Origin: Phialophora verrucosa
Taxonomy: Eukaryota; Ascomycota; Eurotiomycetes; Chaetothyriales; Herpotrichiellaceae
Length of the DNA: 64,000 bases
Assembly: GCA_002099365.1 (NCBI GenBank)
Contig: MSED01000004.1
Location: 1,054,001 to 1,118,000, forward strand
Direction of reading: 5' to 3'
Positions 10,264 to 21,300 of this stretch are shown in pieces. The translations under genes and the position numbers were made by a program. The notes beneath the pieces were generated by a model. That model was not told where the DNA came from. It searched no databases and saw only the letters and a program-made list of their open reading frames with translations. The first letter of the stretch is position 1, and each line of letters begins with the position of its first letter.

Positions 10264-11232
10264 CTTGACGGCTCGTTTCTGAATGTCCTCTGTTGATAGA
10301 TACTGCGGCAGGAATCGGTCTCAATCTGTTCTTGCAATGTCTACCATCAATCAGACTTTTCGTGAAGGCAGAAGTAGCGTCGAAATGGAAGTCGGCTATT
10401 GCTTATATATTGCTATGGCGTGCGATCCCCCACATCTATTCCCATTGAAGGAACATTGCCGCTCCGGAACGAGTACCTGAAGATTGAGATTTATCCACGT
10501 GGCGGAGTCAAGAAGCACCTATCCGGCAGATGGTACTCGCACATATCCGGCAGGAGAAAAGAAGTTCACATATGTAGCAACCTTTTCTCCCGACGCAGCT
10601 CAACCTGGCCGAACTGAGCGGTTACTTCTAGTGCTGCTGAGGGTCGTGCTGAGGGGAGGTGACCACCGGAGAACTGCCGCTTCTGTACGAGTTTGATTCC
10701 GTGCTTAACCTGACACCACCGTCAAGTTCAACAGCATTTATTCCTTGCCAGCCAGCGTTTTGCTGAGGCGAAGAACACCCAACGCTCGTCACATCGCCCG
10801 GTCATGTTGCCGGACTCGACAGAATGCGAAGCGACGTCCGGCGCCTTCGACCATATTTGGTGCACTGAGCAACTAGTGATCGGGATGGACTGCCTTTTGT
10901 AGCCTTGGAGCAACCTTCTTAGAGGTGAGGATTCTTTCGAACGAAAGTTTGCTCTCTTGCCCTCCCGCACGGTTGCACCACGTTCATTTGTAGCCAGACT
11001 ACGAGTACCAAGGACCTGGCTGGCATTCGTAAAGACCACGTGCTTCGGAGAAGACATCCTCCCTTGCATTCCTCTGTGAGTCGCTATCCCTTGCCATAAG
11101 GCTGGGCAATTTCCCACATTCCAGCCATGCGCGGCGACATGCTTGTGCAAACAGCATCCGCCAAACTCGCCTTCTCCACCATGTTTCGGGCTGTTGCACG
11201 TCGACTAAGCGAGAGGCGTTGAGAAGTGAAGG
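10264..11232. other. Intergenic: divergent upstream region
   Basis: About 0.97 kb between the dehydrogenase start and the membrane-anchored orphan start. It contains a near-repeat of TATCCGGCAG at about 10509 and 10544 and two CACGTG words (about 10497 and 11036). Open frames of 65-140 codons here have no recognisable family and are not called. Confidence 0.4.
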
Positions 11233-14200
11233 ATGTGGTCGATAGGGTTAATAATAACGGTAGCGGTCGTTGCTGCTGCAGTCCTCACGTTCACAGGGAT
11301 CTTGCTCGCAATCACTCTCGAGCGACGACGTCACAAAAAGATCTTGAAGGCACATGGAGTCACGCGAGGCCTCAGCCACTGTCATCGACCCAAACTCAGC
11401 GCCACCGAGCTCAATTACTCTCATATCGTACCTCCAAGGGCCCTCCTCCGTCGAAGCTTACAGTTGCCATATGGAGTTGCATCCATCGGCCACGATGGAG
11501 AGCCTGAGAATGACGAGGAGAAACAACTGGATGCCTCAAACGGACCTGCCGACGAGCATACTGAGGTACTGCGACCCAAATCCAACAGGAGCATACAGCG
11601 TGAATTCAATGGCCAGCCGCTATATATCCCAAAGACACGCCGAGCAGGAAAATCACGCAAGTCGATACCAATAGAGCGAGTACCAAGGTCGCCTCTATCA
11701 GCCATTACCGAGTTCAGTGATCCTCCTACAAGCGCTCCCCCCGATACACCTGACTTCCCGGCTCACTCGACGGCAATGCTACTTCCGGAAAGTGCTGTGA
11801 TCCGGCCGGAAAAGCATCTTTCCACTCAATGGCCACTGGCGAGCGCGGCCACGCGATGCTCCAAATTCATGCCTACCGAAATTGTGGAAATAACAGCACG
11901 AGAAAGCGTGCTCATGAGAAGAGGAGGAGGAGGTGCGCACAATCAAACGTCGACCTCACAAGGAACTCCTTACTCAGGCAATGTGATTGGTAGGGCCTCA
12001 GTGGCGCCGGAAGATCCGCTCCCACCATTGCCTATGATTGACGCGCACAAACGTTCCAAGAGTCGTGACTTGAGGAGAGCATCTATGGCTAGTCTAGAGA
12101 CGGTCGGTAGTTCGGTTTTGGGAGCCGCCGTGGGCTCTCCTGCCAATAACGGAGCAGAAGTCAACCATTCCAGTCTTGCGGCGAAGCGGCGGTCTCCCGC
12201 CTTCGACCTCGCCCTGAAGCGAGAGTTTGCAACACCAGAACTCCAGGCACCGCCAGTCAAGAGGACGATCCACGGACTGGTTACAGGCGCAAGCATCCGC
12301 TCCCTGCATCCAACCGTTGTCATGGACGAGCAGCCAAGCCCGGCGAGGAATCACCTGAACCCACCGCGACTTCCAGCCATCATTGCCCGAGAAGGATCTC
12401 TCAGGACTGTCGATGCCAGTAATTGGACCCCACTACCTCTGAAGGTCGACAAACTTCGGGCACAAGCAGGCCAAGTAAATCGGCATTCCATGATTGAACC
12501 ATCAAAGCTTGCCCAGTTGCGCGCTGTAAGTGACCCTGCCACGGGTCTAGTTGCGGAGGACGATGTCTTCGCCGTCGGCGAAGCTTTGAAACGACCCAAC
12601 TCAGTGGCCGCTGGGAATCCGTTGGAGTGGGATCGCCAGACAGGTTCTTTATTCAAACGTCACTCTCTGACGTCCGTGACCTATTCGGACGGACCAAAGC
12701 GTGGCCACAAACGGCAGAACTGCATTCGGATAGCGAATTTGCCCGTTCTTGACAAGAAGCCTAGTTTGCGGCGGCTACAGGAGGAGAGAAGTGTGCTGCC
12801 ATCGAAGTCGAGGGGCACAGCTCCCGAAGTGTTCGAGATCAAGCAACCTCGACCGGTTCTTAAACCAAGGTCACCCGCCGCCGTGGACCTCAAATCATCT
12901 CCAACGCCATCTCCTTTCAAGAACGCGCCGATACTGACACCCACGCCTCGTCCAGCTCGGAAACAGTACATCCAACCCCCAGGTAGCACAACTTCGGGAC
13001 TCGGCAGGGCCTCAGGGACACCCCGACCGGATTCGGATGTTTTCAATTCCAACCACCTGGATGTGACAATGTCAAGCCCATACAACCTCACCCCTCGCCA
13101 TTACCCGCTCTCGCACGCAATGCAGTTTGGCGTGAACAACACGCCACCCTCGGCGCGAGCATCACAACAATCGCCATCCGAGTCGCCGATCTTGCCGCCT
13201 ATAGTCTGGAATTCCTCATCGTTGTGCCCACGGAAGTCGCTGGTAAAGGGACCTCGAAGCCCCCGGAACAGTGGTCAAACCGCGACTGCCAGCACCAGTC
13301 CCCTTCACAACAAGCAAGGCCACAGCCACCACGCCGCGAAAGAGACGGAATCGGATAACCAGGGTGAACTGGCTCTAGGAAAGACTGTCGTGATGTTGAG
13401 AAGCATGAACTCGAGCCCAAGTGCCAGCGAGGACAAGAGCCCCAAGATCACCGCCGCGCCTTCTCCGCCGTTGAACAAACGGATAATGGGGCTCCGGACC
13501 TCAACTTGTGTTCCATCTGTGCCCAGTAGCCCTCCGTCCCCGCCACCTCCTCAGGAAAGGCATCAAGCCCTGCTCAGTCGTGGTTCGAGCCCCCTTGCCA
13601 ACACGAACGGTCTCCGCCGAGTTGAATCCACCAGGAGCACAAAACCCAGCCTGTGCCAGCCAAGGTCGCGTCTCTCTGTCTCTCCCTCAACCCGAGTCAC
13701 TTCAATGATCTCCACCAGCGGCACCTCAATCTGGGAAGACGCCAGCGTGCGAGCCGAGTCGCCGGACGTAGAAGAAGAGCCCGAGGCAGTTGCCCCACTC
13801 GCGCTGCGCACACTGGCCAAGACGGACCAGAACCAACGGTCTTTGTATCCCTCTCGATCGTCGTCGACGCGTGCGGGCCGCAATTCCTTCCCTACCATTG
13901 TTCCGCGCGATTTCGCCCATCCCACCGAGATGGAAATGGAGGACTCCAAGGAGAATGAGAATGAGCATAGAAATGCATACGCGGACATGAATGCCAGCCA
14001 TGTGGTACAACAGCTCGAACGGGTCGCGAGCAGTGGGAAATGGGATCGCAAGCACACCCGCGAGCAGAGTCTTATGACGACTCACTGCCAGCCAGGCGAC
14101 CCTCGCAAGACAGACAATGCACTCACCCCGCGGGCAAGACCGGAGATGGACCTCTTTGGCGGGAGCAAGAAGGAATCGGGCGTGGGCTTGGGGTTGACAT

Positions 14201-14247
14201 TGAAGTTAGACGATTTGATCGTGGGAAAGAATCGTCTGACAAGGTGA
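11233..14247 (+). CDS. Large membrane-anchored disordered protein, fungal orphan
   Basis: Uninterrupted 1004-codon frame from an ATG at 11233. The first about 30 residues form a hydrophobic signal anchor (IGLIITVAVVAAAVLTFTG) followed at once by Arg/Lys (LERRRHKK), which predicts a short outside N-terminus and the bulk in the cytosol. The rest is Ser/Pro/Arg-rich and low in hydrophobic residues, so mostly disordered, with many SP/TP sites that could be kinase targets. No enzymatic domain or known repeat seen. I do not recognise the family; its length and lack of stops make a real gene very likely. A role as a membrane scaffold is only a guess. Confidence 0.7.
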   Translation: MWSIGLIITVAVVAAAVLTFTGILLAITLERRRHKKILKAHGVTRGLSHCHRPKLSATELNYSHIVPPRALLRRSLQLPYGVASIGHDGEPENDEEKQLDASNGPADEHTEVLRPKSNRSIQREFNGQPLYIPKTRRAGKSRKSIPIERVPRSPLSAITEFSDPPTSAPPDTPDFPAHSTAMLLPESAVIRPEKHLSTQWPLASAATRCSKFMPTEIVEITARESVLMRRGGGGAHNQTSTSQGTPYSGNVIGRASVAPEDPLPPLPMIDAHKRSKSRDLRRASMASLETVGSSVLGAAVGSPANNGAEVNHSSLAAKRRSPAFDLALKREFATPELQAPPVKRTIHGLVTGASIRSLHPTVVMDEQPSPARNHLNPPRLPAIIAREGSLRTVDASNWTPLPLKVDKLRAQAGQVNRHSMIEPSKLAQLRAVSDPATGLVAEDDVFAVGEALKRPNSVAAGNPLEWDRQTGSLFKRHSLTSVTYSDGPKRGHKRQNCIRIANLPVLDKKPSLRRLQEERSVLPSKSRGTAPEVFEIKQPRPVLKPRSPAAVDLKSSPTPSPFKNAPILTPTPRPARKQYIQPPGSTTSGLGRASGTPRPDSDVFNSNHLDVTMSSPYNLTPRHYPLSHAMQFGVNNTPPSARASQQSPSESPILPPIVWNSSSLCPRKSLVKGPRSPRNSGQTATASTSPLHNKQGHSHHAAKETESDNQGELALGKTVVMLRSMNSSPSASEDKSPKITAAPSPPLNKRIMGLRTSTCVPSVPSSPPSPPPPQERHQALLSRGSSPLANTNGLRRVESTRSTKPSLCQPRSRLSVSPSTRVTSMISTSGTSIWEDASVRAESPDVEEEPEAVAPLALRTLAKTDQNQRSLYPSRSSSTRAGRNSFPTIVPRDFAHPTEMEMEDSKENENEHRNAYADMNASHVVQQLERVASSGKWDRKHTREQSLMTTHCQPGDPRKTDNALTPRARPEMDLFGGSKKESGVGLGLTLKLDDLIVGKNRLTR

Positions 14248-14660
14248 TGCGGCAACCTCGGAGGAGTATAGGAGGTATACACCAAGCCTGGACTGCGTGG
14301 TTTTTGCAAGGAGCCCACGATCAAGAGAAGGAGTAATGCCGGAACGGGCCTGGGACCGGTGTGCAGATGAGCGGCCTTGGACTTCCTTTGCTTTCGTTCC
14401 TTTGCTTTCTTTTCGTTTCAACGTCCCTTTTCAGTTGCGAGTCCGGCATGACTTGGTGTGCGTTTCAAGCGAGCGTTCTTCTTTCCTTCATCTCCTTTCT
14501 CTCTCTCGCTTCCGACCTTCCACGCATTCTACCCGCTCGATTGCAGTACATGTACCACGGTACAGCACGGTACTCGGGATGAGACGATCTACTGGCCGCA
14601 CACTTAGATTTTTATTCCCCTCCTACTACTGCTTTTTCTTCTTCTGTATAGGTACCTATA

Positions 14661-14715
14661 CTGTCTGCGGTCTGCAATCTACGGTCTGCGGTCTCCGGTC
14701 TGCGGTCTGCGGCCT
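14661..14715. repeat. Degenerate heptamer array (CTGCGGT type)
   Basis: Seven-base words such as TCTGCGG, TCTACGG and TCTCCGG follow one another for about 50 bp in the 3' flank of the orphan gene. A small minisatellite; no function suggested. Confidence 0.6.
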
Positions 14716-15030
14716 ACTATGTACTACTTGGTTGCTTGCTTGCTACTCTAGATACCCACGCTGGCGTCGACATCCTAATATCCACGTCCTGTACTTAGCA
14801 CTTGGTAATATATCATGAATAGGGAACTGATTAATATTGCCATTGCTCCTATATACTCTTCCCTGGTGGCATCTATTATCCCAATATCTGCATTCGGGAT
14901 CGGTAGACAGCAGGAGTAGGGAGGAAACACTCACTCGCATACATGCGATGCACTCGATAGTACTGTACGTGTAGAAGATGTACAGTGTAGGTACATGGAC
15001 ATGATGTGAAGGGAGCGTACACCTACCTAG

Positions 15031-15155
15031 ATGTGCACTCAGTGATACAGTCTATTTGACTATCTTCATAGGGGAGACCTATATGTGCACTCAGTGATAC
15101 AGTCTATTTGAGCAACCCTTACCTATATGTGCACTCAGTGATACAGTCTATTGGA
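15031..15155. repeat. Three direct copies of a 29-bp repeat
   Basis: Copies start at 15031, 15083 and 15127; each begins ATGTGCACTCAGTGATACAG and continues TCTATTTGA. The first two are identical and the third has one change near its end. The spacers are 23 and 15 bp and unrelated apart from CCTA before the copies. The core contains the palindrome GTGCAC. The evenly kept unit with different spacers is CRISPR-like in form only; three copies in a fungal genome do not make an array. Confidence 0.85.
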
Positions 15156-15483
15156 CTAACAGGGTAGAACTGAATGAGGGTGAAGAATCTACATACTTAT
15201 CCAAGCATGTCTCGGTATACTTCGTCTACTGATACTACGGCAATCACACACGTAGTTGTATTTATGTTCGTTGTTGACTTTATATCTAGAGGTCCTCACT
15301 CACGCACCGGGATCAGGCCGCTCACTTAACTGACTTAATACACCACCGGCTCTTCGTATCATTTGTCTTATAGTAATTCTTATTTTTTCATTCTAAACAG
15401 TCTATCTACAGTACAGTATAAAGGAAGTACTAGTACATGGTGTGATGGTACATACCTCCCCCCACCTCTCCTCCTGTCCCTCG

Positions 15484-15676
15484 TCTCCTCTCCTCTCCTC
15501 TCCTCGCCCTTTATCTCCTTTCCTCTCCTCTCCTCTCTTCTCTCCTCTCTTCTCTCCTCTCTTCTCTCCTCTCTTCTCTCCTCTCTCTCTCTCTCTTCTC
15601 TCCTCTCTTCTCTCCTCTCTCTCTCCTCTCTTCTCTCCTCTCTTCTCTCCTCTCTTCTCTCCTCTCTTCTCCTCTC
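15484..15676. repeat. Long CT-rich (polypyrimidine) microsatellite
   Basis: About 190 bp of almost pure C and T on the plus strand, built from CTCTT and CTCTC units in a 10-11 base higher pattern. Pure pyrimidine runs with mirror symmetry can form triplex DNA and are unstable in copy number. It lies in the 3' flank of two convergent genes. Confidence 0.9.
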
Positions 15677-16197
15677 CCCCAAATTGTACTCCAGAGAAAC
15701 GATAAAAAGAGTACTCGGCCGTGAGATCTATATGAGCGTCTATCTACTATGGACCTGCTCGACAGGGCAACATCCGCGGGATGTGCCTTTTGGCTTTCGT
15801 GACGGGTCCGTTGCTCATCCAACGTCTTTCTTGCTGCTTTTGATGTCTTTCCTGGCACCCCGTCTGTCCAGTTTCACCTGTTGTTGTAGTTGCGACTGAT
15901 CCAGCACGTCGGATGGAAGGGCAGAGAAGTGAATGCTGGAAAACCGACACACACCAGCCGACGAACGACCTGACAAGTAACTCCCGTCCAGGAACTCCCT
16001 TCAAACTCCTCCCCTTCCTGGCCCTTCAAATGCACCCAATCCAAGTCGCTATGCAAATTCCAAGCCTGAAGACGCTCTGAATGCACGATTTCGGCACCCA
16101 AAGCTCGGTACACCAGTAAAAAGTCGTGAAACGTTAGAAGACCACACACAGCACATACTGTCACATACTGTCCCATCCTCGACAACGACTACCTTCT

Positions 16198-18493
16198 TCA
16201 GACGGCAGGCCATCGCACCCTAAGGCCTTCACACCATCTATCAAAAAGACTCTCGCCAAGTTGTCTCGTATGCTCCAGCCCACCCACAAGGCCTTTCATC
16301 ATTTCCTTCTCCTCCGTCTCATCCAACCCATTGGCCTTCCTACCTTCCTTTCCAGTCTCAGCACTCGAGTTCCGCAGTGGTGAATTTACCTGCGAGACGG
16401 CCGTCGAATTCACCCGTGATGGACTCCTAGAACCTATGACTGCCTGTGCGGATTGTCGTCTTCGATGAGACTTCAAATGTGGATTGTTCTGCGCGAGGAC
16501 CAGTTTGGCTGCTTGCCCGGATTTAGTCGGTGTACTCGGGGTAACCTGGCGACTTTCATTCGCTGTTGCCGGCTTGTCAGGGGACAGGACCACCTCAGAC
16601 TGCGAGTGGCTGACTTTCTGCGGCGAAATGGTGGCGGCAGGTACCGCTTGTGGTAGCATCGATTTCAATGTGTCGTCTTGTTTCATCTTCGAAATGATGG
16701 ACGACATGATATGGTACATACCATCGGGGTCAACACTCTCTAGATCCGAGAACGCCTCGGCGAGTCTTGCCACGGCTTCTCGTTTAACCTCGTCCGCCGT
16801 GTCATTGAGAACATCCTGACATGACAGCCCAATGGCATGGCTGTACAGCTTCTTCCCCAGATTTGCTTCCTTGGACTCCATTGCCAGTGTGGTGGCGGTA
16901 GAGAATCTCGATTCCTTGTCTGGCTTCGAGAGTAGCGATGTCTCGAAATCGACCAAGACGCCGATACCAGGTTTAGCTTTCGAAGGAGTCCGGATCACGC
17001 TAGAGTTCGGGTCTTCGTTTTCATCGGCCATGACGGGATTGTTAGGCGACACGCGTCTGAACTGGCGGACCGTGCTGGGACTGTTGCCGAAGGACATGTT
17101 CACGCCAAGGGGTTGTCTTGCCTGCGCGTTGGACAGTCTCTTCCTGCTTGTTCGAGCTCCCGAGAGCGAGCCTACCGAGTCTCTTCGATCTGATCGGTAC
17201 TGCTGTTGTTGTGACTCGGAGATCTTGCGCATAGTTACTTTGGTCGGGCTCTGGTCGGGCTCTGGCCGGCGTTCCAGAGACACATCTTGCATCTTTTGGG
17301 TGGCACTCTCCATCGAGTCGACCATCACGTCGACAGATGTCCTCGAAACCTTCCTCTTCTTCTGAGTCTGCGCTTCTCTCAGGTGCATGGTGGGCACAGC
17401 TTTGATGGTTTCGAACACCCAGCCGTCGTCATTATTGCCTTGGGACAAGTTTTTGAGTGTTTCCGCGTAGTATTTCAGATTTCTATCTCCCCCTTTGCTA
17501 GCCTCCCAATCTTGCTTCCGGAGAATCAATTCTTGAAGGCCTTCGATCTTCCCTGCTGACCGAATGAAGCGATGGCTGAGTAATTCTTTGGCTCCTTTTC
17601 TCTTGTCCACATCTTTGGTCAGGCAGCAAGCGACAAAGTCTTTGAAGTCCTTGGACCATTGAGAGCCTTCGAGTCTGGGTGCGGGTTGTTTCGGGATGAG
17701 GAAGAGGACTTTCATCGGATGGACGTTCGCATGCGGAGGCTCGCCGTGGGCCAGTTCCATAGCAGTGATGCCTAGACTCCAGACATCCGCCTTTGCGTCG
17801 TGACCTTCTTGTTGAATAACTTCGGGTGCCATCCAGAAAGGCGTACCAACAAATGTATTCCTCACGCTCTTGAGTCCAACTAATTGCGCCGCAACCCCGA
17901 AATCTGCCAGTTTGACCCGGCCGTCCATCCCCAGCAGCACATTCGCCGCTTTGATGTCCCGATGGAGCTTGCCTTCGCTATGGAGGTATGCCAGACCGAG
18001 CAGCAGTTCGCGACATATGATGGCAATGTGGCTTTCCGATATGCGATGCGGCGGCGGCTTGAGGAGGTCTGCGCATGATCCTCCGCCCAAGTATTCCATG
18101 ACGATCCATAACGTCTGTCGGCGGAGGAAAGCGAGGCGGTACTTCGTGACGTGGGGGCTAGAGCAGGAGGAGAGGACTGTGAGTTCCGAGAGGATGTCAG
18201 AGAGGTCTTCTTCCGAGGATTCGAGATCGACCTGATTAGAGGCGTCAGCTTTTCGATCCAAGCATTGCATTTTGATCAGCCAAACGTACGTGCTTGATTG
18301 CGACAATCTCGCCGGTGGCTTTCTCGATCGCCTTGTAGACGACGCCGAACGAGCCACTACCGAGCTCTTCCAGCATCTGATACCGGTCTGCTAGTGTGTC
18401 GCCGTTCGAAGAGTCTTCTTGGATCTCAAAGTAGCTTTGCGGAGCCGTCCGGGCCCCATGGGGAGTGTCCGAATATGGTGATATCATCGCCAT
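16198..18493 (-). CDS. Ste20-family germinal-centre protein kinase (Sps1/Kic1/Nak1 type)
   Basis: Ser/Thr kinase; fungal relatives act in the RAM/MOR polarity and cell-separation pathway upstream of NDR kinases. Two exons, 18493-18290 and 18231-16198, joined over a 58-nt intron 18232-18289; 745 residues. Motifs: P-loop GSGSFGVVYKA, catalytic Lys in VAIKH at the end of exon 1, HRDIKAANVL, DFGVAAQL, and the Ste20 signature GTPFWMAPEVI. The kinase domain covers about residues 38-300; the long C-terminal half is Ser/Arg-rich with few hydrophobic patches and a conserved-looking end (LGESLFDRWCEGLRVRWP). The placement of the kinase domain at the N-terminus is what marks it as germinal-centre rather than PAK type. 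Confidence 0.92.
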
Positions 18494-19315
18494 ATCGATG
18501 CTGTTGTGTCACTGTCTGCCCGAAGTGTAAAAGCTATAACTCCTTCAACAGCAAAGATGCGTTCGAGTCGGGGACCGATTCATGCGTGAGTTCAAGTCGT
18601 GATATGACGCGAGTGAGTGCCAGTGTCAATCCGGAAGATGCGAATGCAAAAGGATGCGCCGGTACAGAATGCAGGGTTGTTCGACGATTTTCGTGGTGCA
18701 AAGCATGGAGGTGAGAACCTGCAGCACCAAGGATATATTGTAGTACGACGAGGCTTGTAAAAGGAGTCCACGGGACATTAAGGCTGTGGATCGAATTTCG
18801 TATCAAGGCCGCATGACCAGACCGACAAAGAACTTGCAGCTTGGAACGGATATCGTCGACTGTGGGCTGCGGATTCTGGACTGCGAGATGAAGCTACAGT
18901 TCGATGTTTACGGGCTGTCGTCATGGTAACGGCCGGCTGGATTTGGGAAAGCGCGACCCCAGCCCCGCGCTAATGCTCCAACAGCGACACGCTAATGCAG
19001 GGGCCCGTTTCTTCCCTCCTCCACCTCGAGCTGGCGTTTCCATTTTTTTACCGATGAACGTGAGAGAAACGAGAACGGTTTTATCAGCTCAGCCATCGGG
19101 ATCCAACGGATATTAAATCGGGTCAGGGGAGACAGACCTTCTAGAAATCTCTGGATCAGCCATGTTGCCAGGGTGACGCTGTTGAGGTGCTGAAGAGGAC
19201 TCGCTCCGAGAGGTCTCCCTCGAGCACGGGTGCTTTGAATTTCAGCTCAAGAGGTCGTCATGGAAGTAGATTGTCATTTCGCATCTCTCATAGGAGGACG
19301 TTCAATCGATCATTG
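18494..19315. other. Intergenic: kinase upstream region
   Basis: About 0.8 kb between two minus-strand genes; holds the kinase promoter and the 3' flank of the DUF4048-like gene. Nothing else seen. Confidence 0.45.
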
Positions 19316-20863
19316 TCATATGTGTGGACTGTCAAGTATATGCGTTTGGCTCTCGCGAACCCCGTTCCCTTCCGTCGAGTCGTTCTGACTCGAATCCCAT
19401 TCCTTCATCAGATCGCTAATTGTTCTCGTCAACTTGGGAGTCACCCGCTGCATCTCGGGCCAGGGCAGGCCACCGCTCGCTTTGCCGGTCGCCTCGTCAT
19501 TTCCAGCCATGTTCGAGACCTTGCTGCTGACGGGCGAGTCCCACGCGTCCCAGCTATCTTCCACTTCGTCGTGGTCATTCAGGTCGGGTAGTAGACTGGG
19601 TGGGCTTGATGAATCGGTGCTGCTCTTCTGTTGTACATGTCCATTCGGTCTCTCAGAGGGTTTGGATGACGTTGACGAGTGACGCTGTGGTGTCTCGAGA
19701 CCGAACTCGTTCCAGAACGACGGCTCCTTTGATCCGGGTCTCGTAGCCTCCATAGAGTCCTTTGTGCTGCTCTTGGCCGCTTTCTCCGCCGACTTCTTGG
19801 TCGCTTTCCGTTGAGTCTGTCTAAGCGGTCGCTGCTGAGCGGCAGTGCCATTGATGCCCTCCTCTCCGACAGTTGCTTGTCTGATATCCTCAAAGAATGT
19901 CCACAAACCATCCCTAACCCCGTCGTATACCTGCTTGCCTTGCTTCACCAGCATATCTGCCGCGACGGGGGGTAACGATCTGCGATGTGCTGCTAGGTCT
20001 TTGTAGGTCTTGCCGAAGCCAAGGGGGAGAGCATCACCTGAGATGAGTCCGTCCAAGGTCGGCATTCGGGATAGCGAAGGTCTGGGGTCGTGCTCGGTTT
20101 CGGGCTCAGCTGAGTCAACATGTGTGGTCTTCATGTCTTCTGCTGGCTTGAAGTCTGCTTTGGCACTCGTCGGGCTTAGCAGACTCAGCGTCCTCGTATG
20201 CCTGCCACCTTCGAATATTCTCTTGGATCCCTTTCTGCTCAGGCCGGATCCTCCATTAGTCGCCTGGTTTGCGTGGTTTCTCTCCACCAGCGCACGCTTT
20301 CGCCTTCGTTCTTCGTCCACGTCCTCTTCCGGAGCAGTTGTCTCACTTCCAGCGACCTCTTCTAAAGCCATGGGTTGCAGTTTCTTGATTTGTCTGAGCT
20401 CGTCTCTTTTCTTGTTCGCTTCATACGCTGCCCATTGCTTCTTCAGGCTCTGTAGATCCTCTTCTGCTCTGTGGAGTTCTTCTTTCAGTTCAAGCACTTT
20501 GCGTTCTTGAGCAGCCAGTAGTGTTAGAAACTCCCCACTCGCTCTTGCTTTACTCTGGTCTTGTGGTTCAGTCGCAGGATCGGGACTCTTGAAGGGTGCT
20601 GCTCGAAACCGGGGCGAAGATCTGGCCGAGTCGATAGGACTTGCAACGCCAGAACCAATGGGAGACTGCGAGAGTTGCAGATTGGTGGGCAGGAGAATCG
20701 GAAAGTTCAAGGACAGTCCCTTTGTGTGTCTCTTGGGAGCATTACTGCTCGTGACGGGCGCGCGACTCGGACTCGGAGGGATTGCTGTCTCGTTCCCAAT
20801 CGACGGTGAAGCATCCGTCGAGCGCGGCCGTTGGACAGACTTGAAAGTTGATGCCGGCTCCAT
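19316..20863 (-). CDS. DUF4048-like fungal protein of unknown function
   Basis: Single-exon frame of 515 residues starting at an ATG (20863). A Ser/Pro-rich N-terminus is followed by a strong coiled coil (about residues 112-150, containing LLAAQERKVLELKEEL), then Lys/Arg-rich linkers, a helical patch around KQGKQVYDGVRDGLWTFFED, and an acidic Trp motif (EVEDSWDAWD). This order recalls fungal proteins carrying DUF4048; that name is from memory of the family pattern. No catalytic residues, signal peptide or membrane segment. It may be a scaffold or trafficking factor, but that is a guess. Confidence 0.7.
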   Translation of the reverse strand: MEPASTFKSVQRPRSTDASPSIGNETAIPPSPSRAPVTSSNAPKRHTKGLSLNFPILLPTNLQLSQSPIGSGVASPIDSARSSPRFRAAPFKSPDPATEPQDQSKARASGEFLTLLAAQERKVLELKEELHRAEEDLQSLKKQWAAYEANKKRDELRQIKKLQPMALEEVAGSETTAPEEDVDEERRRKRALVERNHANQATNGGSGLSRKGSKRIFEGGRHTRTLSLLSPTSAKADFKPAEDMKTTHVDSAEPETEHDPRPSLSRMPTLDGLISGDALPLGFGKTYKDLAAHRRSLPPVAADMLVKQGKQVYDGVRDGLWTFFEDIRQATVGEEGINGTAAQQRPLRQTQRKATKKSAEKAAKSSTKDSMEATRPGSKEPSFWNEFGLETPQRHSSTSSKPSERPNGHVQQKSSTDSSSPPSLLPDLNDHDEVEDSWDAWDSPVSSKVSNMAGNDEATGKASGGLPWPEMQRVTPKLTRTISDLMKEWDSSQNDSTEGNGVRESQTHILDSPHI

Positions 20864-21300
20864 AGTTCAAAACCAGTGGTACTGCGCAGATTGCCAGCCA
20901 CTGGCTTGTAGACAGCGTCGAGATGCAAATAGATGTCGTAACACATAGACCATACTCAGACCACAAGGGAGACAGTCATTTCGAAGGCACACACGCTGTC
21001 ATGTCGTCGCATATCATACACTGTACATGATAGAACAGGTCAAGGAATGAATGTTTGCAGGACGAAGGATGTTGACTTGGCCGGAAACGGTGAGTCGGTG
21101 ATTAAGAGGCCGCCTCCATCCCCACAAGATGCAGCAAGTCGACAAGGACCCGATCCCCACGACCCCCTGGCATGCCTTTGTTCAGCGTCACACATAGCTA
21201 ACGGTCTCGAGCATGTCAAATGCCTGCTTATTCAGATGCCAAAGTGCATTGTATACACAAAAGTACATAGAAGGCCGTCCCCGCTAAATGCCGTCCAAGT
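20864..21300. other. Intergenic, 437 bp
   Basis: Upstream of the DUF4048-like gene and downstream of the mannosidase gene, both on the minus strand. No gene, repeat or RNA seen. Confidence 0.45.

Larger units (their letters stand above)
14248..16197. other. Intergenic repeat-rich block between convergent genes
   Basis: Nearly 2 kb of 3'-flanking DNA between a plus-strand and a minus-strand gene. It holds a CTGCGGT-type heptamer array (about 14661-14715), three copies of a 29-bp repeat (15031-15155) and a 200-bp pyrimidine tract (15484-15676). Open frames across the tract are simple-sequence artefacts. I see no RNA or protein gene. Confidence 0.6.

Noticed and set aside
10728..11150. 140-codon minus-strand frame between two divergent genes
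   Set aside because: No domain, Arg/His-rich random composition, would fill the shared promoter region.
15031..15155. CRISPR array
   Set aside because: Only three repeats, spacers of uneven length, fungal host and no cas genes.
15363..15899. Open frames of 87-178 codons on both strands across the CT tract
   Set aside because: Ser/Leu or Arg/Glu runs from simple sequence; not genes.
14248..16197. Transposon remnant in the repeat-rich block
   Set aside because: No transposase or reverse transcriptase fragment, no terminal repeats or target duplication seen.
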